From contig JAPTJF010000344.1 in assembly GCA_029339195.1 (NCBI GenBank), forward strand, positions 1 through 64,000: a DNA stretch of 64,000 nt, read 5' to 3'. This stretch comes from Micractinium sp. NFX-FRZ (taxonomy: Eukaryota > Chlorophyta > Trebouxiophyceae > Chlorellales > Chlorellaceae). The position numbers were made by a program, and so were the translations under genes. The notes under the pieces are model-generated. The model was given only the letters and a program-made list of their open reading frames with translations, was not told the DNA's origin and searched no databases. Below are positions 43,499 to 54,371 of this stretch, piece after piece; the first letter of the stretch is position 1; every line of letters starts with the position of its first letter.

Positions 43499-44527
43499 CG
43501 GTTAGGTGGGGTGCTGCCCGGTGGGAGTGAGGCAGGCACGGGCGGCGGTGGGCCACAATGTGTGCCAGCGTGCCTGGAGCCAAGGCGGGTGGTTGGTTTG
43601 TGGCTATGTGAAGCAGGCAGTGGTTGGCGGTCGTCCTCAAAACCAAGGGGGTCACTACCGCTGCGAGTGGATGGCTGCAGGCACTGGGCAGCGCCTGCAG
43701 TTGCTCGGCGGGCAGGGGCGGGCAGCGGGGGCATGGGCGGGCGCGCATGCAAGGCCCGGCTGGGGCTCCCGCCCGCACGCCGCGCCCCTGCTGAAGCATG
43801 TCAGTATCACGCGTCTGCTCTCGTGATTTAGTACTGCCCGTCTGCAGGGGAAGCCTGCGGTGGAGAGTGAGGCGCTGTGGGCTGTGGCGACGCTCTCCTC
43901 AACCCCTCGTGAGCGGGAATCTCATCCACGCCTGTTTCATTCCTTTAGGCTGCGCCTGCAGGGCAAGACGCTGGAGGAGATTGAGGCCCTTTGGGCTCCT
44001 GCGCCAGCAGGGGGCAGCGACGGTGGCGGCAGCGGCAAGTGGGAGGACTGAGGACAGTGGGAAATATAGCAGAGGGGGAGCGCACACGGGGAGTTGGAGG
44101 CCGGTGGGGCGGCCAGCGTGGGTTGTTCCCCAGCACAGGCAGCTGTTGTTGTATGCTGCAAAGCTGCAGTGTTGACACATGGTCTGGCACCTGGCTGGTG
44201 ATCGGTGATTCAGGGGTTTCAAAACGGGCCCCCGCGTTGTAAGCAAGCTTCCACTCCGCGGCGGCGCGACATCAAATGGGTGGTGCTGGCACCAGCAGCT
44301 GTCGAGATGCCACGAAGCTGCCAGCACGTTTTGCACCTCTTTGTGCATTGCGATTATAGTGCCTTGCATGCCTGCTGGTGCTCACCAGCATCTCTCCGAG
44401 GTTGCCTTTGCGGGACGTGCCCCTCCAAGGATGGAGCCCGGCGTTGCTGGCGGACCGACCAACTCCTCTCCCTCTCTGGACGACCGCATTAGAGCGCACC
44501 ACCGCAATGAGCGGGCCACGGACGAGG
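43499..44527. repeat. Tandem segmental duplication, right unit (5' part)
   Basis: Copy of 38165-39258: transporter last intron and exon, its 3' flank, promoter and hemoglobin exon 1. The copied transporter exon has a small deletion in the Gly/Ala-rich tail. The unit goes on through 45260, matching about 43008-43498 of the left unit. Confidence 0.92.
44052..44430. promoter_or_regulatory. Promoter region of the truncated hemoglobin gene
   Basis: Duplicate of 38754-39161. It provides the 3' flank of the chimeric gene and the promoter of the intact hemoglobin gene. No known motif was recognised. Confidence 0.45.
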
Positions 44528-47032
44528 GTGAGTGCGCCCAGGGCTTCCGCCAAGCCGGTCGGTGTTGCCGGCTTGGGGCTGCATGGGCCTTCGCAGCAGC
44601 AGAGCTCGCTCATGATGACAGCCGCACGGCTCTTATGGGAGGCCGCCGGCCGCGTGCTGCTGCACCAACCTTGCGCCCGCCTCCCGCCCCGCCTCTCCCG
44701 CCCCGCTGCTGCCACCACTGACATTGGGGATTGGGCCGACCTCCTCCCCTCTGCAGACACTCTGGAGCTAGCGGTGGACCTGTTCTACCGCCGGTGAGAC
44801 ACGCGGGTGGCAGCGCTTGGCGCAGGGCAGGTGGCGGTCAAACGGGCATGAGCGTCGAGGCGGGAGCCCATGCCATGCAGTGCGGGCCAAGCGGCTGAGC
44901 GGCAGGCTTGCCCGGCGTCAGGTCTCTGCACGGACTGCCGCCGCCGCTGCTATTCATTGTCACAACCGCTGACTGATGTGTGTTGGGTGCTCACTGTTGG
45001 CATGCAGCGTGATGGCGGATGCTGAGCTGGAGCCTTTCTTCCGCCACATCGACATGAGCCGCCAGCGGCACAAGCTGGTGGGTGTGCGTCTTTCCTGTTG
45101 ATCTCTTTCTTTGCCTGCCTTGTTTGGCTGCTGCACGGTCCAGATGCTTCATGGGATGGTGGCTGGTGGAGAGAGTAACCGCGCGTGAATGGATACCGGT
45201 GCTGGCCCACGACATGAGCCGGCAGCAGCACAAGCTGGTAGATGGTGGGTGCGGGGTGGGTGGGCAGGTGGTGGGGCAGCCGGCAGCAGCGCAGGCTGCA
45301 GCATGTCGCCAGGTTTTACATGTGGGTGCTGCTAGTTGTTCTGGGCGGCTGTGCCAGGCGGCTGGGGTGGCCAGGTGGGCGGGTTTCACTCCCGGCAGGC
45401 TTGGGAATGAGCGGTCACGACAGCCTGTGTGCAGGCGGGCACTGCCCTGGCACTGCCTGGCAGGGCGTTGGGTGGAGCAGTGGGTGGGGTGGGATGTTGG
45501 ACAGCTGCATTCTGTACCATACTAGGAGGGTCACTGCTCCACCCACTGGCCCCCGCCTTTTGACCCCGTGCTCCCCCCCAGGTCAACTTCATGCGCTACA
45601 TCCTGGGGGGGGCGGAGGCCTACACGGGGCGCGACATCTGGAGCGTGCACAAGGGGATGGTGGAGGGCCAGGGCCTGCGGCGCCGCCACTTTGACCTCGT
45701 GCTGCAGGTGCGTGCTGGACATAGTTATGGTGTTATTGTTAGTGTTATTTTTCATCCTTTTCTTCTGCGGGGGATGTGCGTGCGGAGGAGGGCAGCTGCA
45801 GGGGAGGGCCCCGGCCTGCATGCGGCCCGCATCATGCTCCTTGCGGCACGCAGGTGTCCTGATGCGCCTTCCTTTCCGCGCCATTCTGCCCCCGTTGCTG
45901 CGCACGCTGCGTGACAAGAGTGCATGTTGCGCTCCTGCCACTCACCCAGCCCTCTCCACTGGTTGCGCCACGCAGCACATGGATGGCGTGCTGCGCACGC
46001 TGCGCGCCCCGCCTGACGTGGCGGCGTGACAAGCGTGCATGTTGCGCTCCTGCCACTCACCCAGCCCTCTCCACTGGTTGCGCCACGCAGCACATGGATG
46101 GCATGCTGCGCACGCTGCGCGCCCCGCCTGACGTGGCGGCCCAGGCGCTGGCTGTCATCCAGGCCACGCTGCCGCAGTTCCACTTTCCCACGGAGGAGGC
46201 AGATGGAGAGAAGCACACCAGAGGGCAGGTCAACAGCGGTGCCGGGGAGGCGCGGGACGCGGGAGAGTGGACGGCAGAGGCAGCAGAGGGGCCGGGGGCA
46301 GAGGTGCCACCACAGGCGGCGGTGCACGCGCAGTTGGAGGTGGTGCCAGGTGGGGAGTGCGTCGCACTGAAGCTGCGGCCGCCGCAGGCGGCGGCAGCAA
46401 ACGGGGAAGCGATGCAGCGGGCACAGGCGGCGCAGGCAGCGGTGGGCTCGTCAGCCGCTGCCGGCAAGGCGTGCAAGGTGACCCGCCACGCTGGCAGGGG
46501 CGATGCTGCCTCACCCAGCCGCGTGGCAGTGAAGGCAGACACCCGCAGAGCTGCTGCCGCGCCCCAGGCCAGCGGAGCGGCCTCAGCTGCGCCTGAGCAG
46601 CCGGCACCGCAGGGCAGCGCGGATGGCAGCGCATCTGACGGCCCAGCGGCCTCATCCACCGTGCGCCAAGGCGCGGCCCCTGCCAAGGCTGCTGGTGCCC
46701 AGAGGGGTGCTGTGGAGCCTCCCCCGCTGCTGCCCACCACCACAGAGGCGGTACCGTGCCCCGTCGCTACCAGCAAGGCGGCCCGCCCCGTCAGCGCCAG
46801 CGAGGCGCCCCCGCTGGCGCCGCTGCTGGACCCAGCAGAGGAGCCGGGCCTGGCTGGCAGCCTGGTGCAGCGCCAGCTGCTGGGCGCGGCGCGCGACCGC
46901 TGGGCCCTGCTCAGCGCAGGGCTGCTGGCAGGGCCGCAGCTGGGTGCCAGGCTGGCGGTGTGGGCGGTGGCCGCTGCCCTGGTGGGAGCGCACCTGGCGG
47001 CAGCACTGGCACGCCCGCCTGGCACCAACTGA
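44431..47032 (+). CDS. Truncated hemoglobin with long tail and C-terminal membrane anchor
   Basis: Exons are 44431-44527, 44757-44793, 45008-45077, 45582-45707 and 46091-47032, giving 423 aa in phase. Residues of about 30-150 are a group I-type truncated globin: TLELAVDLFYRRV (B10 Tyr), MADAELEPFFRHIDMSRQR, a GG.E.YTGRDI motif, and RRRHFDLVLQHM, where the His is the proximal heme ligand. Known roles of algal truncated hemoglobins are NO dioxygenation, nitrate-assimilation control and O2 or sulfide responses. What is odd is the tail of about 270 residues: Ala/Pro/Gln-rich and probably disordered, ending in a hydrophobic helix (LAVWAVAAALVGAHLAAAL) three to four residues before a basic/polar end, which suggests a tail-anchored protein. 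Typical truncated globins have 120-160 aa. Exon 5 has two acceptors in a 115-bp tandem repeat; the upstream one leads to a stop after 18 codons. Confidence 0.9.
45909..46138. repeat. 115-bp tandem duplication of an intron/exon junction
   Basis: Two units (45909-46023 and 46024-46138) that differ at only two positions seen by eye. Each contains the end of the intron, the acceptor and the first 17 codons of hemoglobin exon 5. In the first copy the frame runs into TGA at the unit border; in the second it continues for 314 codons. Confidence 0.95.
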
Positions 47033-48118
47033 GCTGAGCTGGCAGCTGTTCTGGCAAGCGTCTAGGCCTGCTGGGGGAGCCGACAGCTGAGGCCTGCCTG
47101 GCAGCGGTGGCGGCGCCCTCTTTGGACTGATGCCCAGCCGCACCTGAGAGCGCACCTGTGGCCGTGTCTGCAGCAGTGGCGGCTTGCTTGGCAGGTGCCC
47201 CCTTAGGCGCCCATGCGCCTGGGGGCGGCACGCTGGCCGTGCGCCATGCCAGGGCCGGTGGTCCAGCAGTGGTGACACAGTTCCTTACCCCTCCCCGCTC
47301 TCCGCGCGCTTACATGCACATGTACGGCATGGTAGCAGTTGTGCATCCTGGCTGCTTGCATGCCGGCAGTGTGCCCTTGCTGTCTCCCTGTCACAACAGA
47401 GTCCCCATGTGTGTGCAAGCGTGGCATGACCGGCAGTAGGCGGGTGCTGGGGTGCAGCCACTTAACTGGCCACTGCGCTTGCCGGTACCTCGGGCAGTTC
47501 ACCACCTGCGGTGCCTTGACCACCGCTCATAACGAGTATCATGTGACCTGGTGAACCTGTTCCAGAACGTTCAAGACGGTGCCGGCTTGCAGAAGCCAGG
47601 CAGCACATGGCATACATGCACAGCGGTGGCGGGCGGCACCGGCCAGTTGGATGGCGCCAGCGGGGCGCCGGCGGTGCAGGAGAATCAGCATTCTGGACGG
47701 CGACAGGCGCGCCGGACGCGCCATTCAAGCAGCAACAAACCCCAAATAACTCGCGGTTGCAGCCAACCCGGACGGCAGATAAGGTGCAACAAACTGGACT
47801 GCCGCCGCAGGACTGGAGCACATCTGCGTCGCTTCCCTTCCTGAGCGGCCGATCCATCTCTGGTATCTTCTGCAAGTCAAATCAAAAGGTAGCGGGCAGA
47901 CGGGACCACCTCAAGCCTGGACCCTCCAGTCCAAAGGCGCCGTCCGGGACTTTGCCTGCCTTGGCGCTTGTACAACGCTACTCGACGAGGTGAGGATCGT
48001 CCTGGAGGCGCAGCAAGGGGGCGCGGCAAAGGCAGTAGTGCTGCACGTGGGCGGCTCACCCGAGGGTTCACCCGAGCACTTGCAGGTCCGGGTGGCAGGC
48101 CGGCAGGCGCTCCACAAC
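47033..48118. promoter_or_regulatory. Intergenic region upstream of the ammonium transporter
   Basis: About 1.1 kb. It contains a consensus heat-shock-type element at 47560-47572. The frame is open upstream of the chosen AMT start, back to about 47990 without an ATG, so the first exon may begin earlier. No other gene was seen. Confidence 0.45.
47553..47572. promoter_or_regulatory. Heat-shock-element-like motif
   Basis: TTCCAGAACGTTC at 47560-47572 has three alternating nTTCn/nGAAn units at the standard 5-bp spacing. A further GAA lies at 47553. It sits about 550 bp before the ammonium transporter start and 530 bp after the hemoglobin stop. Chance occurrence is possible. Confidence 0.35.
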
Positions 48119-51100
48119 ATGATGAACTCGCTGGCGACGGCTGCAGCGGCGCTGCCGCAGGAGGGCACCGCCGCCGCCGCAATTGCTGACGCGGCGGCGG
48201 TAGGGCGCGCCCTGCTGCAGCAAAACACTAGCATGCGGGCGGCAGGAGGCTCTCTCGATCTCTCCGTTGGCGGCGACCTGGATGTGCAGCTGACCCAGCT
48301 ATGTGAGTTGCTCAGTCAACTGAGGGCAGGGTCAGGGGGGTGCAAGTGCAGCCGCCTGTGCACAGTACCGGACTAACGAGGCGAGGGTGTGCCCGCGCCT
48401 CTTCACCCTGCTGATCAGCCGAGCGCCGCCTCTTCCTGACCAGGTCGAATCGAGAAATTATGCCCTATCCTTGATCTCCTTGATCAGTCTCCCTTGCAAC
48501 TGGCCCATCGACTCTGCTGCCGCGCCTCCACTGACACTGGCGTCACGTGCGCCCACAGCGGCACGCACCCTCGTTCCGACCCTCCTGCCTGCCCCGCCCT
48601 GCCCCCGCCTGCTCCCCTGATGGTGCAGGGGTGCTAAACTGCGCATATCTCGTGTTTTTCATGCAATGCGGCTTTGCCCTGCTGGAGGCGGGCACCATCC
48701 GGCACAAGAACACCAAGAACATCCTGCTCAAAAACGGTGGGTGCTGCGGCGGCCCCACCCGGGGTTGCTGGTGCAGCGTCGGAAACAGGCGGTGCGTGTG
48801 CTGCGTGTGGCCTTCTCATGTGCCGCCTACTGCATGTGCCTGCCTCGTCTACATGGCGGACCTACTGGGTCGGCCTGCCCCACCACTCCCGCCACCACCC
48901 GAGCCCGCCGCCGGTGCCTGCCCCCGCTCTTCTCCCCCTTCCTCCCTGCTAGGGCACCTCCCTTGCCTTACCGTTCCATCGCCATGCCTCTTTCCAGTGC
49001 CCTTCATCCCTGCCCCTGCCCCTGGCAGCTGTGCAATGAATGTGACGTGTGTGGTGCCACGTGTGGGGGCAGCGGCGGCATAATTTCGCCCTGCGACCCC
49101 CCAAACGCCACTCCTTTGCTTCCTGGCTCCGCTCCCAAAGCATTCATCAGCGCCTGTGTGGGCGCGCTACCATGGGGAGTTGCACCCATGCTGCAGCCGA
49201 CGCCCCCACCCCGCACGCGTGCCTGCCCGCTGCCCCCTGCTGCCCTGCCTGCTGTGCAGTGATAGATGCATGCGTGGGCGCGCTGGCCTGGTGGGCGGTG
49301 GGCCACGCCTTTGCCGTGGGCAAGTGCGGGGACAGCGGCTTCATTGGTGAGGATGGGGTTGGAAAGGTGTGAAGTGAAAAGACTAGGGAAGATTGAAGAC
49401 AAGCAATGTAGTGACCCAATGTGTGCTGTTGGTTGATGCGGGGGCAGCGGCTTGATGGGTGAGGCAGGGAGATGTGCGAGGTGACGGGCAGAATGAGCGA
49501 CATAATAAACCTGATGTGTGATGTATTGTGGGGCACGTGCGGGGACCGCACGTGTTGCTCCCTGTTGTAGCTCCCCTGAAGCTTGCCCCCCGGGCGGCAC
49601 CCGCGGCGCCCTCTTGCTGCCTCCCCCCGCACGGTCGACCGTCCAACGCGCTGTAGACGCCTCGGCTGAGCCTTTAACCTTTAATAAACCCACCGCCCGG
49701 CCCTGACCCATGAACTCCGCTCTCCTGCCCCACCCCCCCGTGCAGGATCCTGGGACTTTTTCTCTTCCGAGGCTTCTGCCCAGACGGGGCCCTACTGGGC
49801 CCTCTGGCTCTTTGGCTGGGCCTTCTCCGCCACGTCAGCCACCGTGGTCAGCGGGGCCATGGCGGAGCGCGCCCGCTTCAGGTGGGTAGCACAATAGTGC
49901 TGGGGAGGGCTGCACTGTCCATCTCCGCCCTGCCGCCCGCCCTCTCAACCACATCCCCCCCTATCTCCGGTGCCCCCCGACAGTGCCTACCTGCTCTGCA
50001 CCCTGCCCATCCCCGCCTTGCATCCTTTTCCCGCTTACATGAGCGTTTGTTGTGACACTGGTTGTTTGTTTGTTGTGCCTCCCCACCCCCGCAGGGCCTA
50101 CCTGCTCTACACCCTGTTCATCTCCGCCTTCATCTACCCCGTGGTGGCGCACTGGGTGTGGAGCGAGAGCGGGTGGCTCTCCGCCCGGCGCAGGCGAGCG
50201 GGAGGGTGGGCCCAGTGGCCGGCAATGGGCTGGGACAGGGGAGGCTGATTGGTTGTCTGAACCCCGCTGGGAAGCAAGGGCGCCTGGTGCTGCTGCGAGC
50301 ACAGGCTGCCAGCCCCCCTTGAGAGCAACAGCAGAGCGTCTGGTGGGGCGGGCGGGACGGGGGCGTTTGGTGGCGCGGCGGGGAGTGGCGCGCGGCATGT
50401 GGCACCAGCATGTGGCCGCCCGCCAGCCGCACTGCGCGCAAGCGCTGCCGCTTGTGCCGCGCCCCTGCCCCGCTGCGTGTATGGCAACCCGTTGCACCTC
50501 CTCAACACACGTGTGCTCCTGATGTGTCGCCTCCTGCGTTGCAGAGCCGACTGCAGTGACCCCTCTGCCGGCTACGACCCCCTGTTCACCGGCACCATGG
50601 GGGTGATGGACTTTGCTGGGAGCGGGGTGGTGCACATGGTGGGTGGGGCGCCCGCCCGCCTGCTGCTGTAGGGGGTGGGGGGCGGCTGGGGAGTGAAGCA
50701 CGGGGTGCAGAGGAGTGGGGTGGGGTGGCGCACATGGTGGGTGGGGCACCCACCTGTCTGTTGTAAGGGGGAGGAAGGTGGAAGGAGCGGGGTGGTGCAC
50801 ATGGTGGGGCATCAAACACCCGCCTGCTGCTGTAGAGGGGGCAGGGGGGTGAGGGGGAGTGACTGTTGAAGAGAGGAGCAGGGGTGCAGAGGAGAGCGGG
50901 GGCGGGAGCCTCCAGTGGGGTTGGCCAGGGAGGCTGGCTTGCTTGCAACCCCTCCTGCACCAGCCATGCTCTGTGGGTCCGTGTACTCGATTGATGGGTT
51001 GCTCGCTGGTTTGCTCGCTGGGCCTGTCAAGCATGCCCCCCTCACCAGCCACCCCCCCTTCAACCGCCCCCTTCCCCCGGGCCGCGGCTGCATCTGGCGC

Positions 51101-54100
51101 AGGTCGGCGGCGGCGCTGCCCTCATGGGTGCAATCCTGCTGGGCCCCCGCCTGGGGCGCTTCAACCAGGTGGGAGCTGGGGGTTGGATTTGGGGTGAGGT
51201 GAACAGGGCGAGGGGCGACCCTATCCCTTTCCCGTGAACGGCTGTGTGTTTGTGAAGCTTGGGTTTGCAAGCAGGACGAGGGGCGACCCCAACCCGGCCA
51301 CGGGATTGGTGTTTGTGCGGTAAGTGGGGGCACACCATTTTAACCAGGCGGGAGCTTGGGGTTGGGTGCAGGGTTGGGGTGGCCGCACTCCTGTCTGGTC
51401 AATGGTGTGGGGGGCAGGGTGCGGGTAGCACTTGTTCATCAGATGAGCACGCAGTACTGGTGTCGGGTGCATGTCCCCCTGACCCCATCAGGGTGAGCAG
51501 GAGGCCAGGCCGGCCACGTGTGCAGTTTGCCAGCGCCTCGTCCCCACTGCCCCGCAGTAAGATAACAATAACGTAATGCAACACTAAACAACGCAACACT
51601 CCCCCCTGCCTGGCAGGACGGCCACGTGGTTGAGTTTGCCAACGCATCCCCCGCCAACATGGCGCTGGGCGTCTTCATTCTCTGGCTGGGCTGGTGAGTC
51701 ACGGCGTGCGCTGTGCATGCTGTGGTTAGCGTGCGATGTGCATGCTGTGGGCACCACGTGCTGTGCATGCTGTGGGTGTCTTCATCCTCTGGCTGGCATG
51801 GCGAGGATACACTGCATACGGGCAAGGGGCCGGAGGCGCGACCCGCGCCACGTTTGCAATGCTACACCCCAGCTGTCTGTCACATTGCCACAATGCTACA
51901 CCGCATCTCCCACAACACCCCTGCTAAGCACGTCTTCAGCAGCGGCTCCACAGTCAACGCCACACCACGGGTGCAATGCTACACCCCAGCTGCCTTTGTG
52001 ACTCCACAATGCTACACCCCCCCCCCCCTGCCGCAGGTACGGCTTCAACAGCGGCTCCACCCTCTGCTTCCTCAACTGCATGCCAGTGGCCGCTCAGATC
52101 GCCGTCAACACAACGCTGGCAACAGGTGGGCTGCACTGCCTGCCAAACTCACACCTGTCTGTCAGTTGTTGTGATGGTGGACGGGAAGGTGGACTGCACT
52201 GCCGGTCCAACTTGTGTCCGTCGTTGCTGTGACCACCCCGTTGTCCCCCTCGCCTCCCCCTGCACAAAGAGCGGTGTCACCTGCCTTTTTCGAGCAGCAT
52301 GCATCCTCGCAAACCACCCCTGTCCCCACTCGCGCTACACAAGCAAGTGCGGGCTGGCTCTGGCGGCGCCACCTGCGTCTGCCTGGCCGTGAACAGCAGC
52401 AACCTCCCCACCTCTTCTTCCCACCGCAACCACCCCTCTATGACACATCCACACCTGCAGGCTCCGGCGGCATCACCTGCCTCTTCCTGGCCGTGTTCAA
52501 CGGCAACCCGGGGGACATCGGCCCGCTGCTCAACGGCATCCTGGCGGGGGCGGTCAGCATCACCGCCGGGTGAGGTCGAGGAGAGAAGAAAGCGCGCTTG
52601 GGCGAGGGGCAAGGAGGCTGGGGTGAGGTGGCATCGCTGGCGGGCGTGGGCAGCATTGCTGCCAGGTGAGGCTTCTGCAGACAAGGCCGGGAAGCCTTTC
52701 ACCCTAGTACCGCTCCCCCACCCTCTGCCCCCTCATCTTGCTTTGTAACCCACCTCCCCCCTTGTTGGGCTGTGCCTCCCCCCTGCCCCCCCCCGCGACG
52801 GTGCAGCTGCGCAATGGTGCAGTCTTATGGCGCGGTCATCATCGGGTCCATTGGCGCCGGGATCTACATGGCAGCGGCACGCCTGCTGCAAAAGTGAGTG
52901 CGCTGCGTGTGGTAGTCAGCGCAAGGGGATAGGTGCGCACATATTCATCTCTACATCTTGTACATCTTTGTACATCTGCAACATGTTGTCTGTGCAGGCT
53001 GCACATTGACGACCCAGTGGATGCAGCGCCGGTGCACTTCTTCTGCGGCGCCTGGGGCCTGCTGGCCGTTGGGCTGTTTGCCACAGAGGTGGGTGGCGTG
53101 TATTTGTGTGTGAATGCATCGAAGCAGAATAAACGCGGGTGCTGTGTGGGCTGGGTGCGTGGCCTGGGTGCGGCCTGCCTGTCGTAGGCCTGCACACCAG
53201 ACAGGCGGACACGAGAAAACAGTAACAAGGCAGCATGTGCTCCACTACCACGCCTGGTTGTTGCCTTCACACCCACAGGCTTCCCCCACGTGTCGCACGT
53301 TCTGTGTCCTGCGCCCCTGCCTGCTGCAGACCTCCACAGAGATGGCTTACAAGTATGCCGCAGACTGGGGCGTGCTGTACGGCGGCAACGGCAAGCAGCT
53401 GGGCATGCAGGCGCGTCCCTTGCCTGCTTCTGCTTTTCGGGGGTTACGGTCTGCATTCCGCAAACAACGTGCGATGCAGACCCCTGGAACAGTGGGGGGC
53501 TGCCGGGGTTGCAAGCGGGAAAGGAGAGTGGGGGATGCACAGCGGGGTGCTTGCATCAAGAGGGGGGCCGGTTGCGTGAAAGCAGAGCGGCCAGCCAACC
53601 TCAGCCTGCGATTTCCTTGGGCAGCCTCAACAAGCCCCCTATGCTCCAACACGACGTACAGTACCCTCTTTCTTGCCTGACCGTGCCCGCCCTGCTGCCC
53701 GCCCCCCGCAGGTGCTGGGCATCGTGTGCATTGCCGCCTGGAGCTGCTCCCTCTCCTTCCTCATGTTCTTCGTCCTCAAAAAGGTGCGCTGCCCCAGGCT
53801 CCTTTTTCTCATCTATTTGCGTTCACATAGACACAGAGTGGTTTTTGGATTGGGTTTTGGACGTGTCCTGTGGAACGTGTCCCATTGCCCCCTCCTCCTT
53901 AGACTCAGCTTCCATCCCCCTCCACTAAATGACCTGCACAGCGCCTGGTCGCGAGCCAACACATGCGCCCAGTCCCACTACCCCGCCGTTATGAACTGAC
54001 ATGACATCGTCCACCATCCAACGCTGTCCACCATGCGACGTTGTCCCCCCTCCTGGTCTGCAGCTCAACTGGCTGCGGGTGGACTCAGAGTCGGAGCAGC

Positions 54101-54371
54101 AGGGCCTCGACATGTCCCAGGTGCGCCCCTTTTGCCCATTAATGTCGTGCTGCCGTGTACCAGTGTGATGTGTTGTGCTGTCAGAGCAGGGGCTCGACTT
54201 GTCCCAGGTGCGCCTTGTTGAGACCTTTCCCCACTTTGTCAACATCCCCAGCTAGCCGCAGAGCCCCCCAACCGCTGCACCCATTTGACCCTGCCTCACT
54301 GCTGCCCGCAGGGCATCGGCACGGGCGCCCGCTGCACATGCTTCCCCTGCCTTCCCTGCTGCCGAGAGTGA
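48119..54371 (+). CDS. AMT1: AMT1-type ammonium transporter, 16 exons
   Basis: Exons are 48119-48302, 48629-48736, 49260-49346, 49746-49881, 50095-50193 (or 50205), 50545-50638, 51103-51168, 51617-51693, 52037-52125, 52461-52569, 52807-52893, 52998-53088, 53330-53410, 53712-53783, 54064-54120 and 54312-54371. They total 498 aa (502 with the GT donor of exon 5). The family is plain: [21 protein letters not shown] (helix 1), [19 protein letters not shown], the AMT signature [34 protein letters not shown], and [17 protein letters not shown] with the conserved pore His. It moves NH4+/NH3 across the plasma or another membrane as a trimer. The start ATG (48119) follows an extracellular N-terminus of about 60 residues, long for the family. 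The C-terminus ends in a Cys cluster ([11 protein letters not shown]), a candidate palmitoylation site. The exon 13 donor, and possibly that of exon 5, is GC. Its neighbour is the truncated hemoglobin. Confidence 0.95.

Larger units (their letters stand above)
39162..44051 (+). pseudogene. Chimeric half-globin fused to transporter C-terminal exon
   Basis: Exons 39162-39258, 43148-43184 and 43405-43474 are copies of hemoglobin exons 1-3 (MERGVAGG..., DTLELAVDLFYCR, VMADAELEPFFRHIDM). The duplication breakpoint follows, so the next available exon is a copy of the sugar-transporter last exon (43962-44051, GKTLEEIEALWAPAPAG...KWED). The splice phase fits exactly, predicting a 97-aa fusion: the globin A-E helices with the B10 Tyr but no F helix or proximal His, plus a transporter tail. 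It cannot bind heme normally. Intron 1 is 3.9 kb and contains a foreign insert with two genes. I call it a pseudogene, but an expressed chimera is possible. Confidence 0.65.
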
